From Budorcas taxicolor (taxonomy: Eukaryota; Chordata; Mammalia; Artiodactyla; Bovidae): a stretch of DNA of 64,000 nt. The notes under the pieces were generated by a model. It saw nothing but the letters and a program-made list of their open reading frames with translations. It searched no databases and was not told the origin of the DNA. Location: NCBI RefSeq assembly GCF_023091745.1, contig NW_026291482.1, forward strand, positions 1,798,001 through 1,862,000, read 5' to 3'. Positions 35,001 through 48,539 of the stretch are shown in pieces (position 1 is the first letter of the stretch; every line of letters starts with the position of its first letter). The translations under genes were made by a program, and so were the position numbers.

Positions 35001-38000
35001 CTCCGGGTGTGTGGGGCTGCAGACCACAGCCAGGGGACCTGGGCGCCTTGTGCTCTCCGTGCGGCGCTGAGTCTGGGCGGCCAAGCGAGCGCTGGAGGAG
35101 CCCTGCACTTGCCCTCCCCTCCCCTCTAAGAGAGGCCTCACTGCTGGAGGGCTTGGCAGTGTGCAAGCCACCGGCTCCTAAGCCTTCCCCACGGACGCCT
35201 GGGGCCTAGATGCAAAGGCAAGGCAGGAGTGGAGCTGAGGCCAGGAAGGCGCCAGTGGCCTCTCCCAGCATCGCGCAGCCTGCTCCTTCCTGGGCAGCAA
35301 GCCTAGCAGCGAGGCAAGCCTGGGCAAGTCTCGCCCAGGGCAGAGCAGCCTCGCGCAAGGCACTTGACTGGATCCGGCCTCTGAGCAGAGCTGGAGCTCT
35401 GCCGTCCTGGAGGCACACTCGGCTCGGCCCAAGCAGGGATTGCAGCTGCACGCGGCTTGGCTCCCTCGACTCTTCCCAAGGAGGCTCGCTTCCAAGCGTG
35501 CTCTGCACTTGGCTTCCAGGCAGGGACGCCCCGCGCCTCCTGCCAGTCTTGGCACAGGGGCTGCTTCCCCTGAGCTGAGGCTGTGGGCGGCAGCCCAGAC
35601 ACGCAGGGGCAGGCCCCAACCACCTGCCCACGTCTCTGCTGGTGGGGAGAGCACTAGGGAAATGACGTCTGTCAGGCACCTTCTGGGCGCTCACGGAGTC
35701 AGCCTCCGGGTGTGTGGGGCTGCAGACCACAGCCAGGGGCCCTGGGAGCCTGGGGCTCTCCGTGCTGTGCTGAGTCTGGGCGGCCAAGCGAGCGCTGGAG
35801 GAGCCCTGCACTTGCCATTCCCTTCCCTATGACAGAGCTCTCACGGCTGCAGGGCTTGGCAGCGTGCAACCCACCAGCCCCTAAGCCCTCCGCAAAGACG
35901 CCTGGGGACTAGGTGCAAAGGCAAGGCAGGAGTGGAGCTGAGGCCAGGAAGGCGCCAGGAGCGTCTGCCTGTCTGGCGCAGCCTGCTCCTTCCCGGGCAG
36001 GAAGCCTAGCAGCGAGGCAAGTCTGGGCAAGGCTCGCCCAGGGCAGAGCAGCCTCACGCCAGCAACTCTGCCAGATCGGGCCTCTGAGCAGAGCTGGAGC
36101 TCTGCCGTACTGGAGGCTCACTGGGCTCCGCCCAAGGAGTGATTGCAGACGCACGCAGCTGCGCTGCCTCCTCTTCTCCTGAGGAGGCTCGCTTCCCTCA
36201 TGCTGTGCACTAGGCTTCCAGGCGGGGGCGCCCCGCGCCTCCTACAGGTCTTGCCTCAGGGGCTGCTTCCCTTGAGCTGGGGCTGCCGGCGGGAGCCCAG
36301 ACACGCAGGGGCAGGCCCCACCACCTGCACACGTCTCTGCTGGGAAGCAGAGCGCTAGGGATATGACGTCTGTCAGGCACCTTCTCGGCGCCCACGGAGT
36401 CAGCCTCCGGGTGTGTGGGGCTGCAGACCACAGCCAGGGGACCTGGGAGCCTTGTGCTCTCCGTGCGGCGCTGAGTCTGGGCGGCCAAGCGAGCGCTGGA
36501 GGAGCCCTGCACTTGCCCTCCCCTCCCCTCTAAGAGAGGCCTCACTGCTGGAGGGCTTGGCAGTGTGCAAGCCACCGGCTCCTAAGCCTTCCCCACGGAC
36601 GCCTGGGGCCTAGATGCAAAGGCAAGGCAGGAGTGGAGCTGAGGCCAGGAAGGCGCCAGTGGCCTCTCCCAGCATCGCGCAGCCTGCTCCTTCCTGGGCA
36701 GCAAGCCTAGCAGCGAGGCAAGCCTGGGCAAGTCTCGCCCAGGGCAGAGCAGCCTCGCGCAAGGCACTTGACTGGATCCGGCCTCTGAGCAGAGCTGGAG
36801 CTCTGCCGTACTGGAGGCACACTCGGCTCGGCCCAAGCAGGGATGGCAGCTGCACCTGGCTTGGCTCCCTCGACTCTTCCCAAGGAGGCTCCCTTCCAAG
36901 CGTACTCTGCACTTGGCTTCCAGGCAGGACTCCCCGCGCCTCCTGCCAGTCTTGGCACAGGGGCTGCTTCCCCTGAGCTGAGGCTGTGGGAGGCAGCCCA
37001 GACACGCAGGGGCAGGCCCCAACCACCTGCCCACGTCTCTGCTGGTGGGGAGAGCACTAGGGAAATGACGTCTGTCAGGCACCTTCTGGGCGCTCACGGA
37101 GTCAGCCTCCGGGTGTGTGGGGCTGCAGACCACAGCCAGGGGCCCTGGGAGCCTGGGGCTCTCCGTGCTGTGCTGAGTCTGGGCGGCCAAGCGAGCGCTG
37201 GAGGAGCCCTGCACTTGCCATTCCCTTCCCTATGACAGAGCTCTCACGGCTGCAGGGCTTGGCAGCGTGCAACCCACCGGCCCCTAAGCCCTCCGCAAGG
37301 ACGCCTGGGGACTAGGTGCAAAGGCAAGGCAGGAGTGGAGCTGAGGCCAGGAAGGCGCCAGGAGCGTCTGCCTGTCTGGCGCAGCCTGCTCCTTCCCGGG
37401 CAGGAAGCCTAGCAACGAGGCAAGTCTGGGCAAGGCTCGTCCAGGGCAGAGCAGCCTCACGCCAGCAACTCTGCCAGATCGGGCCTCTGAGCAGAGCTGG
37501 AGCTCTGCCGTACTGGAGGCTCACTGGGCTCCGCCCAAGGAGTGATTGCAGACGCACGCAGCTGCGCTGCCTGCTCTTCTCCCGAGGAGGCTCGCTTCCC
37601 TCATGCTGTGCACTAGGCTTCCAGGCGGGGGCGCCGCGCGCCTCCTACAGGTCTTGCCTCAGGGGCTGCTTCCCTTGAGCTGGGGCTGCCGGCGGGAGCC
37701 CAGACACGCAGGGGCAGGCCCCACCACCTGCACACGTCTCTGCTGGGGAGCAGAGCGCTAGGGACATGACGTCTGTCAGGCACCTTCTGGGCGCCCACGG
37801 AGTCAGCCTCCGGGTGTGTGGGGCTGCAGACCACAGCCAGGGGACCTGGGAGCCTTGTGCTCTCCGTGCGGCGCTGAGTCTGGGCGGCCAAGCGAGCGCT
37901 GGAGGAGCCCTGCACTTGCCCTCCCCTCCCCTCGACGAGAGGCCTCACTGCTGGAGGGCTTGGCAGTGTGCAAGCCACCGGCTCCTAAGCCTTCCCCACG

Positions 38001-40122
38001 GACGCCTGGGGCCTAGATGCAAAGGCAAGGCAGGAGTGGAGCTGAGGCCAGGAAGGCGCCAGTGGCCTCTCCCAGCATCGCGCAGCCTGCTCCTTCCTGG
38101 GCAGCAAGCCTAGCAGCGAGGCAAGCCTGGGCAAGTCTCGCCCAGGGCAGAGCAGCCTCGCGCAAGGCACTTGACTGGATCCGGCCTCTGAGCAGAGCTG
38201 GAGCTCTGCCGTACTGGAGGCACACTCGGCTCGGCCCAAGCAGGGATTGCAGCTGCACGCGGCTTGGCTCCCTCGACTCTTCCCAAGGAGGCTCGCTTCC
38301 AAGCGTGCTCTGCACTTGGCTTCCAGGCAGGGACGCCCCGCGCCTCCTGCCAGTCTTGGCACAGGGGCTGCTTCCCCTGAGCTGAGGCTGTGGGCGGCAG
38401 CCCAGACACGCAGGGGCAGGCCCCAACCACCTGCCCACGTCTCTGCTGGTGGGGAGAGCACTAGGGAAATGACGTCTGTCAGGCACCTTCTGGGCGCTCA
38501 CGGAGTCAGCCTCCGTGTGTGTGGGGCTGCAGACCACAGCCAGGGGCCCTGGGAACCTGGGGATCTCCGTGCTGTGCTGAGTCTGGGCGGCCAAGCGAGC
38601 GCTGGAGGAGCCCTGCACTTGCCATTCCCTTCCCTATGACAGAGCTCTCACGGCTGGAGGGCTTGGCAGCGTGCAACCCACCAGCCCCTAAGCCCTCCGC
38701 AAAGACGCCTGGGGACTAGGTGCAAAGGCAAGGCAGGAGTGGAGCTGAGGCCAGGAAGGCGCCAGGAGCGTCTGCCTGTCTGGCGCAGCCTGCTCCTTCC
38801 CGGGCAGGAAGCCTAGCAGCGAGGCAAGTCTGGGCAAGGCTCGCCCAGGGCAGAGCAGCCTCACGCCAGCAACTCTGCCAGATCGGGCCTCTGAGCAGAG
38901 CTGGAGCTCTGCCGTACTGGAGGCTCACTGGGCTCCGCCCAAGGAGTGATTGCAGACGCACGCAGCTGCGCTGCCTCCTCTTCTCCTGAGGAGGCTCGCT
39001 TCCCGCATGCTGTGCACTAGGCTTCCAGGCGGGGGCGCCCCGCGCCTCCTACAGGTCTTGCCTCAGGGGCTGCTTCCCTTGAGCTGGGGCTGCCGGCGGG
39101 AGCCCAGACACGCAGGGGCAGGCCCCACCACCTGCACACGTCTCTGCTGGGAAGCAGAGCGCTAGGGATATGACGTCTGTCAGGCACCTTCTCGGCGCCC
39201 ACGGAGTCAGCCTCCGGGTGTGTGGGGCTGCAGACCACAGCCAGGGGACATGGGAGCCTTGTGCTCTCCGTGCGGCGCTGAGTCTGGGCGGCCAAGCGAG
39301 CGCTGGAGGAGCCCTGCACTTGCCCTCCCCTCCCCTCGACGAGAGGCCTCACTGCTGGAGGGCTTGGCAGTGTGCAAGCCACCGGCTCCTAAGCCTTCCC
39401 CACGGACGCCTGGGGCCTAGATGCAAAGGCAAGGCAGGAGTGGAGCTGAGGCCAGGAAGGCGCCAGTGGCCTCTCCCAGCATCGCGCAGCCTGCTCCTTC
39501 CTGGGCAGCAAGCCTAGCAGCGAGGCAAGCCTGGGCAAGTCTCGCCCAGGGCAGAGCAGCCTCGCGCAAGGCACTTGACTGGATCCGGCCTCTGAGCAGA
39601 GCTGGAGCTCTGCCGTACTGGAGGCACACTCGGCTCGGCCCAAGCAGGGATGGCAGCTGCACCTGGCTTGGCTCCCTCGACTCTTCCCAAGGAGGCTCCC
39701 TTCCAAGCGTACTCTGCACTTGGCTTCCAGGCAGGACTCCCCGCGCCTCCTGCCAGTCTTGGCACAGGGGCTGCTTCCCCTGAGCTGAGGCTGTGGGCGG
39801 CAGCCCAGACACGCAGGGGCAGGCCCCAACCACCTGCCCACGTCTCTGCTGGTGGGGAGAGCACTAGGGAAATGACGTCTGTCAGGCACCTTCTGGGCGC
39901 TCACGGAGTCAGCCTCCGGGTGTGTGGGGCTGCAGACCACAGCCAGGGGCCCTGGGAGCCTGGTGCTCTCCGTGCTGTGCTGAGTCTGGGCAGCCAAGCG
40001 AGCGCTGGAGGAGCCCTGCACTTGCCATTCCCTTCCCTATGACAGAGCTCTCACGGCTGGACGGCTTGGCAGCGTGCAACCCACCGGCCCCTAAGCCCTC
40101 CGCAAGGACGCCTGGGGACTAG
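26090..40122. repeat. Mosaic of ten A/B dimers
   Basis: Dimers start at 26090, 27494, 28897, 30300, 31703, 33106, 34509, 35913, 37316 and 38720. Most are 1403 bp. Those starting at 26090, 34509 and 37316 are 1404 bp because their B units (26791, 35210, 38017) keep the longer GGGGCGCCCC or GGGACGCCCC form with GGGATTGCAGCTGCACGCGG. Variant states switch between neighbours with no fixed period, for example GGCTCCCTTCC against GGCTCGCTTCC in B, and TCTCCTGAGG, TCTCCCGAGG or TCTCCCGCGG in A. The unit at 28897 combines the start of the 8553 type with the later half of the 9956 type. This is what repeated short exchanges and conversions would leave. Confidence 0.8.
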
Positions 40123-43100
40123 GTGCAAAGGCAAGGCAGGAGTGGAGCTGAGGCCAGGAAGGCGCCAGGAGCGTCTACCTGTCTGGTGCAGCCTGCTCCT
40201 TCCCGGGCAGGAAGCCTAGCAGCGAGGCAAGTCTGGGCAAGGCTCGCCCAGGGCAGAGCAGCCTCACGCCAGCAACTCTGCCAGATCGGGCCTCTGAGCA
40301 GAGCTGGAGCTCTGCCGTACTGGAGGCTCACTGGGCTCCGCCCAGGAGTGATTGCAGACGCACGCAGCTGCGCTGCCTCCTCTTCTCCCGAGGATGCTCG
40401 CTTCCCGCATGCTGTGCACTAGGCTTCCAGGCGGGGGCGCCCCGCGCCTCCTACAGGTCTTGCCTCAGGGGTTGCTTCCCTTGAGCTGGGGCTGCCGGCG
40501 GGAGCCCAGACACGCAGGGGCAGGCCCCACCACCTGCACACGTCTCTGCTGGGGAGCAGAGCGCTAGGGACATGACGTCTGTCAGGCACCTTCTGGGCGC
40601 CCACGGAGTCAGCCTCCGGGTGTGTGGGGCTGCAGACCACAGCCAGGGGACCTGGGAGCCTTGTGCTCTCCGTGCGGCGCTGAGTCTGGGCGGCCAAGCG
40701 AGCGCTGGAGGAGCCCTGCACTTGCCCTCCCCTCCCCTCTAAGAGAGGCCTCACTGCTGGAGGGCTTGGCAGTGTGCAAGCCACCGGCTCCTAAGCCTTC
40801 CCCACGGACGCCTGGGGCCTAGATGCAAAGGCAAGGCAGGAGTGGAGCTGAGGCCAGGAAGGCGCCAGTGGCCTCTCCCAGCATCGCGCAGCCTGCTCCT
40901 TCCTGGGCAGCAAGCCTAGCAGCGAGGCAAGCCTGGGCAAGTCTCGCCCAGGGCAGAGCAGCCTCGCGCAAGGCACTTGACTGGATCCGGCCTCTGAGCA
41001 GAGCTGGAGCTCTGCCGTACTGGAGGCACACTCGGCTCGGCCCAAGCAGGGATGGCAGCTGCACCTGGCTTGGCTCCCTCGACTCTTCCCAAGGAGGCTC
41101 CCTTCCAAGCGTACTCTGCACTTGGCTTCCAGGCAGGACTCCCCGCGCCTCCTGCCAGTCTTGGCACAGGGGCTGCTTCCCCTGAGCTGAGGCTGTGGGC
41201 GGCAGCCCAGACACGCAGGGGCAGGCCCCAACCACCTGCCCACGTCTCTGCTGGTGGGGAGAGCACTAGGGAAATGACGTCTGTCAGGCACCTTCTGGGC
41301 GCTCACGGAGTCAGCCTCCGGGTGTGTGGGGCTGCAGACCACAGCCAGGGGCCCTGGGAGCCTGGGGCTCTCCGTGCTGTGCTGAGTCTGGGCGGCCAAG
41401 CGAGCGCTGGAGGAGCCCTGCACTTGCCATTCCCTTCCCTATGACAGAGCTCTCACGGCTGGAGGGCTTGGCAGCGTGCAACCCACCAGCCCCTAAGCCC
41501 TCCGCAAGGACGCCTGGGGACTAGGTGCAAAGGCAAGGCAGGAGTGGAGCTGAGGCCAGGAAGGCGCCAGGAGCGTCTGCCTGTCTGGCGCAGCCTGCTC
41601 CTTCCCGGGCAGGAAGCCTAGCAGCGAGGCAAGTCTGGGCAAGGCTCGCCCAGGGCAGAGCAGCCTCACGCCAGCAACTCTGCCAGATCGGGCCTCTGAG
41701 CAGAGCTGGAGCTCTGCCGTACTGGAGGCTCACTGGGCTCCGCCCAAGGAGTGATTGCAGACGCACGCAGCTGCGCTGCCTCCTCTTCTCCCGAGGAGGC
41801 TCGCTTCCCGCATGCTGTGCACTAGGCTTCCAGGCGGGGGCGCCCCGCGCCTCCTACAGGTCTTGCCTCAGGGGCTGCTTCCCTTGAGCTGGGGCTGCCG
41901 GCGGGAGCCCAGACACGCAGGGGCAGGCCCCACCACCTGCACACGTCTCTGCTGGGGAGCAGAGCGCTAGGGACATGACGTCTGTCAGGCACCTTCTGGG
42001 CGCCCACGGAGTCAGCCTCCGGGTGTGTGGGGCTGCAGACCACAGCCAGGGGACCTGGGAGCCTTGTGCTCTCCGTGCGGCGCTGAGTCTGGGCGGCCAA
42101 GCGAGCGCTGGAGGAGCCCTGCACTTGCCCTCCCCTCCCCTCTAAGAGAGGCCTCACTGCTGGAGGGCTTGGCAGTGTGCAAGCCACCGGCTCCTAAGCC
42201 TTCCCCACGGACGCCTGGGGCCTAGATGCAAAGGCAAGGCAGGAGTGGAGCTGAGGCCAGGAAGGCGCCAGTGGCCTCTCCCAGCATCGCGCAGCCTGCT
42301 CCTTCCTGGGCAGCAAGCCTAGCAGCGAGGCAAGCCTGGGCAAGTCTCGCCCAGGGCAGAGCAGCCTCGCGCAAGGCACTTGACTGGATCCGGCCTCTGA
42401 GCAGAGCTGGAGCTCTGCCGTACTGGAGGCACACTCGGCTCGGCCCAAGCAGGGATGGCAGCTGCACCTGGCTTGGCTCCCTCGACTCTTCCCAAGGAGG
42501 CTCGCTTCCAAGCGTACTCTGCACTTGGCTTCCAGGCAGGACTCCCCGCGCCTCCTGCCAGTCTTGGCACAGGGGCTGCTTCCCCTGAGCTGAGGCTGTG
42601 GGCGGCAGCCCAGACACGCAGGGGCAGGCCCCAACCACCTGCCCACGTCTCTGCTGGTGGGGAGAGCACTAGGGAAATGACGTCTGTCAGGCACCTTCTG
42701 GGCGCTCACGGAGTCAGCCTCCGGGTGTGTGGGGCTGCAGACCACAGCCAGGGGCCCTGGGAGCCTGGGGCTCTCCGTGCTGTGCTGAGTCTGGGCGGCC
42801 AAGCGAGCGCTGGAGGAGCCCTGCACTTGCCATTCCCTTCCCTATGACAGAGCTCTCACGGCTGCAGGGCTTGGCAGCGTGCAACCCACCGGCCCCTAAG
42901 CCCTCCGCAAGGACGCCTGGGGACTAGGTGCAAAGGCAAGGCAGGAGTGGAGCTGAGGCCAGGAAGGCGCCAGGAGCGTCTGCCTGTCTGGCGCAGCCTG
43001 CTCCTTCCCGGGCAGGAAGCCTAGCAACGAGGCAAGTCTGGGCAAGGCTCGCCCAGGGCAGAGCAGCCACACGCCAGCAACTCTGCCAGATCGGGCCTCT

Positions 43101-46100
43101 GAGCAGAGCTGGAGCTCTGCCGTACTGGAGGCTCACTGGGCTCCGCCCAAGGAGTGATTGCAGACGCACGCAGCTGCGCTGCCTCCTCTTCTCCCGAGGA
43201 GGCTCGCTTCCCGCATGCTGTGCACTAGGCTTCCAGGCGGGGGCGCCCCGCGCCTCCTACAGGTCTTGCCTCAGGGGCTGCTTCCCTTGAGCTGGGGCTG
43301 CCGGCGGGAGCCCAGACACGCAGGGGCAGGCCCCACCACCTGCACACGTCTCTGCTGGGGAGCAGAGCGCTAGGGATATGACGTCTGTCAGGCACCTTCT
43401 GGGCGCCCACGGAGTCAGCCTCCAGGTGTGTGGGGCTGCAGACCACAGCCAGGGGACCTGGGAGCCTTGTGCTCTCCGTGCGGCGCTGAGTCTGGGCGGC
43501 CAAGCGAGCGCTGGAGGAGCCCTGCACTTGCCCTCCCCTCCCCTCTAAGAGAGGCCTCACTGCTGGAGGGCTTGGCAGTGTGCAAGACACCGGCTCCTAA
43601 GCCTTCCCCACGGACGCCTGGGGCCTAGATGCAAAGGCAAGGCAGGAGTGGAGCTGAGGCCAGGAAGGCGCCAGTGGCCTCTCCCAGCATCGCGCAGCCT
43701 GCTCCTTCCTGGGCAGCAAGCCTAGCAGCGAGGCAAGCCTGGGCAAGTCTCGCCCAGGGCAGAGCAGCCTCGCGCAAGGCACTTGACTGGATCCGGCCTC
43801 TGAGCAGAGCTGGAGCTCTGCCGTACTGGAGGCACACTCGGCTCGGCCCAAGCAGGGATGGCAGCTGCACCTGGCTTGGCTCCCTCGACTCTTCCCAAGG
43901 AGGCTCCCTTCCAAGCGTACTCTGCACTTGGCTTCCAGGCAGGACTCCCCGCGCCTCCTGCCAGTCTTGGCACAGGGGCTGCTTCCCCTGAGCTGAGGCT
44001 GTGGGCGGCAGCCCAGACACGCAGGGGCAGGCCCCAACCACCTGCCCACGTCTCTGCTGGTGGGGAGAGCACTAGGGAAATGACGTCTGTCAGGCACCTT
44101 CTGGGCGCTCACGGAGTCAGCCTCCGGGTGTGTGGGGCTGCAGACCACAGCCAGGGGCCCTGGGAGCCTGGGGCTCTCCGTGCTGTGCTGAGTCTGGGCG
44201 GCCAAGCGAGCGCTGGAGGAGCCCTGCACTTGCCATTCCCTTCCCTATGACAGAGCTCTCACGGCTGGAGGGCTTGGCAGCGTGCAACCCACCGGCCCCT
44301 AAGCCCTCCGCAAGGACGCCTGGGGACTAGGTGCAAAGGCAAGGCAGGAGTGGAGCTGAGGCCAGGAAGGCGCCAGGAGCGTCTGCCTGTCTGGCGCAGC
44401 CTGCTCCTTCCCGGGCAGGAAGCCTAGCAACGAGGCAAGTCTGGGCAAGGCTCGCCCAGGGCAGAGCAGCCACACGCCAGCAACTCTGCCAGATCGGGCC
44501 TCTGAGCAGAGCTGGAGCTCTGCCGTACTGGAGGCTCACTGGGCTCCGCCCAAGGAGTTATTGCAGACGCACGCAGCTGCGCTGCCTCCTCTTCTCCCGA
44601 GGAGGCTCGCTTCCCACATGCTGTGCACTAGGCTTCCAGGCGGGGGCGCCCCGCGCCTCCTACAGGTCTTGCCTCAGGGGCTGCTTCCCTTGAGCTGGGG
44701 CTGCCGGCGGGAGCCCAGACACGCAGGGGCAGGCCCCACCACCTGCACACGTCTCTGCTGGGGAGCAGAGCGCTAGGGACATGACGTCTGTCAGGCACCT
44801 TCTGGGCGCCCACGGAGTCAGCCACCGGGTGTGTGGGGCTGCAGACCACAGCCAGGGGACCTGGGAGCCTTGTGCTCTCCGTGCGGCGCTGAGTCTGGGC
44901 GGCCAAGCGAGCGCTGGAGGAGCCCTGCACTTGCCCTCCCCTCCCCTCTAAGAGAGGCCTCACTGCTGGAGGGCTTGGCAGTGTGCAAGCCACCGGCTCC
45001 TAAGCCTTCCCCACGGACGCCTGGGGCCTAGATGCAAAGGCAAGGCAGGAGTGGAGCTGAGGCCAGGAAGGCGCCAGTGGCCTCTCCCAGCATCGCGCAG
45101 CCTGCTCCTTCCTGGGCAGCAAGCCTAGCAGCGAGGCAAGCCTGGGCAAGTCTCGCCCAGGGCAGAGCAGCCTCGCGCAAGGCACTTGACTGGATCCGGC
45201 CTCTGAGCAGAGCTGGAGCTCTGCCGTACTGGAGGCACACTCGGCTCGGCCCAAGCAGGGATGGCAGCTGCACCTGGCTTGGCTCCCTCGACTCTTCCCA
45301 AGGAGGCTCCCTTCCAAGCGTACTCTGCACTTGGCTTCCAGGCAGGACTCCCCGCGCCTCCTGCCAGTCTTGGCACAGGGGCTGCTTCCCCTGAGCTGAG
45401 GCTGTGGGCGGCAGCCCAGACACGCAGGGGCAGGCCCCAACCACCTGCCCACGTCTCTGCTGGTGGGGAGAGCACTAGGGAAATGACGTCTGTCAGGCAC
45501 CTTCTGGGCGCTCACGGAGTCAGCCTCCGGGTGTGTGGGGCTGCAGACCACAGCCAGGGGCCCTGGGAGCCTGGGGCTCTCCGTGCTGTGCTGAGTCTGG
45601 GCGGCCAAGCGAGCGCTGGAGGAGCCCTGCACTTGCCATTCCCTTCCCTATGACAGAGCTCTCACGGCTGCAGGGCTTGGCAGCGTGCAACCCACCGGCC
45701 CCTAAGCCCTCCGCAAGGACGCCTGGGGACTAGGTGCAAAGGCAAGGCAGGAGTGGAGCTGAGGCCAGGAAGGCGCCAGGAGCGTCTGCCTGTCTGGCGC
45801 AGCCTGCTCCTTCCCGGGCAGGAAGCCTAGCAGCGAGGCAAGTCTGGGCAAGGCTCGCCCAGGGCAGAGCAGCCTCACGCCAGCAACTCTGCCAGATCGG
45901 GCCTCTGAGCAGAGCTGGAGCTCTGCCGTACTGGAGGCTCACTGGGCTCCGCCCAAGGAGTGATTGCAGACGCACGCAGCTGCGCTGCCTCCTCTTCTCC
46001 CGAGGAGGCTCGCTTCCCGCATGCTGTGCACTAGGCTTCCAGGCGGGGGCGCCCCGCGCCTCCTACAGGTCTTGCCTCAGGGGCTGCTTCCCTTGAGCTG

Positions 46101-48539
46101 GGGCTGCCGGCGGGAGCCCAGACACGCAGGGGCAGGCCCCACCACCTGCACACGTCTCTGCTGGGGAGCAGAGCGCTAGGGACATGACGTCTGTCAGGCA
46201 CCTTCTGGGCGCCCACGGAGTCAGCCTCCGGGTGTGTGGGGCTGCAGACCACAGCCAGGGGACCTGGGAGCCTTGTGCTCTCCGTGCGGCGCTGAGTCTG
46301 GGCGGCCAAGCGAGCGCTGGAGGAGCCCTGCACTTGCCCTCCCCTCCCCTCGACGAGAGGCCTCACTGCTGGAGGGCTTGGCAGTGTGCAAGCCACCGGC
46401 TCCTAAGCCTTCCCCACGGACGCCTGGGGCCTAGATGCAAAGGCAAGGCAGGAGTGGAGCTGAGGCCAGGAAGGCGCCAGTGGCCTCTCCCAGCATCGCG
46501 CAGCCTGCTCCTTCCTGGGCAGCAAGCCTAGCAGCGAGGCAAGCCTGGGCAAGTCTCGCCCAGGGCAGAGCAGCCTCGCGCAAGGCACTTGACTGGATCC
46601 GGCCTCTGAGCAGAGCTGGAGCTCTGCCGTACTGGAGGCACACTCGGCTCGGCCCAAGCAGGGATGGCAGCTGCACCTGGCTTGGCTCCCTCGACTCTTC
46701 CCAAGGAGGCTCCCTTCCAAGCGTACTCTGCACTTGGCTTCCAGGCAGGACTCCCCGCGCCTCCTGCCAGTCTTGGCACAGGGGCTGCTTCCCCTGAGCT
46801 GAGGCTGTGGGCGGCAGCCCAGACACGCAGGGGCAGGCCCCAACCACCTGCCCACGTCTCTGCTGGTGGGGAGAGCACTAGGGAAATGACGTCTGTCAGG
46901 CACCTTCTGGGCGCTCACGGAGTCAGCCTCCGGGTGTGTGGGGCTGCAGACCACAGCCAGGGGCCCTGGGAGCCTGGGGCTCTCCGTGCTGTGCTGAGTC
47001 TGGGCGGCCAAGCGAGCGCTGGAGGAGCCCTGCACTTGCCATTCCCTTCCCTATGACAGAGCTCTCACGGCTGGAGGGCTTGGCAGCGTGCAACCCACCG
47101 GCCCCTAAGCCCTCCGCAAGGACGCCTGCGGACTAGGTGCAAAGGCAAGGCAGGAGTGGAGCTGAGGCCAGGAAGGCGCCAGGAGCGTCTGCCTGTCTGG
47201 CGCAGCCTGCTCCTTCCCGGGCAGGAAGCCTAGCAGCGAGGCAAGTCTGGGCAAGGCTCGCCCAGGGCAGAGCAGCCACACGCCAGCAACTCTGCCAGAT
47301 CGGGCCTCTGAGCAGAGCTGGAGCTCTGCCGTACTGGAGGCTCACTGGGCTCCGCCCAAGGAGTGATTGCAGACGCACGCAGCTGCGCTGCCTCCTCTTC
47401 TCCCGAGGAGGCTCGCTTCCCGCATGCTGTGCACTAGGCTTCCAGGCGGGGGCGCCCCGCGCCTCCTACAGGTCTTGCCTCAGGGGCTGCTTCCCTTGAG
47501 CTGGGGCTGCCGGCGGGAGCCCAGACACGCAGGGGCAGGCCCCACCACCTGCACACGTCTCTGCTGGGGAGCAGAGCGCTAGGGACATGACGTCTGTCAG
47601 GCACCTTCTGGGCGCCCACGGAGTCAGCCACCGGGTGTGTGGGGCTGCAGACCACAGCCAGGGGACCTGGGAGCCTTGTGCTCTCCGTGCGGCGCTGAGT
47701 CTGGGCGGCCAAGCGAGCGCTGGAGGAGCCCTGCACTTGCCCTCCCCTCCCCTCTAAGAGAGGCCTCACTGCTGGAGGGCTTGGCAGTGTGCAAGCCACC
47801 GGCTCCTAAGCCTTCCCCACGGACGCCTGGGGCCTAGATGCAAAGGCAAGGCAGGAGTGGAGCTGAGGCCAGGAAGGCGCCAGTGGCCTCTCCCAGCATC
47901 GCGCAGCCTGCTCCTTCCTGGGCAGCAAGCCTAGCAGCGAGGCAAGCCTGGGCAAGTCTCGCCCAGGGCAGAGCAGCCTCGCGCAAGGCACTTGACTGGA
48001 TCCGGCCTCTGAGCAGAGCTGGAGCTCTGCCGTACTGGAGGCACACTCGGCTCGGCCCAAGCAGGGATGGCAGCTGCACCTGGCTTGGCTCCCTCGACTC
48101 TTCCCAAGGAGGCTCCCTTCCAAGCGTACTCTGCACTTGGCTTCCAGGCAGGACTCCCCGCGCCTCCTGCCAGTCTTGGCACAGGGGCTGCTTCCCCTGA
48201 GCTGAGGCTGTGGGCGGCAGCCCAGACACGCAGGGGCAGGCCCCAACCACCTGCCCACGTCTCTGCTGGTGGGGAGAGCACTAGGGAAATGACGTCTGTC
48301 AGGCACCTTCTGGGCGCTCACGGAGTCAGCCTCCGGGTGTGTGGGGCTGCAGACCACAGCCAGGGGCCCTGGGAGCCTGGGGCTCTCCGTGCTGTGCTGA
48401 GTCTGGGCGGCCAAGCGAGCGCTGGAGGAGCCCTGCACTTGCCATGCCCTTCCCTATGACAGAGCTCTCACGGCTGGAGGGCTTGCCAGCGTGCAACCCA
48501 CCGGCCCCTAAGCCCTCCGCAAGGACGCCTGGGGACTAG
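40123..48539. repeat. Six dimers, first copy of a 16.85-kb super-repeat
   Basis: Dimers start at 40123, 41525, 42928, 44331, 45734 and 47137. The first is 1402 bp because one A is missing in CCGCCCAGGAGTG at about 40338-40350. Rare markers define this copy: T at 40395 (GAGGATGCTCG), T at 40472 (GGGGTTGCTTC), A at 43587 (GCAAGACACC), T at 44559 (GGAGTTATTG) and A at 44824 (GCCACCGGG). The last marker also occurs 2806 bp later near 47.63 kb. Each of the first five reappears 16,853 bp to the right. The final B unit (47838) has private changes near 48445 and 48485. Confidence 0.85.
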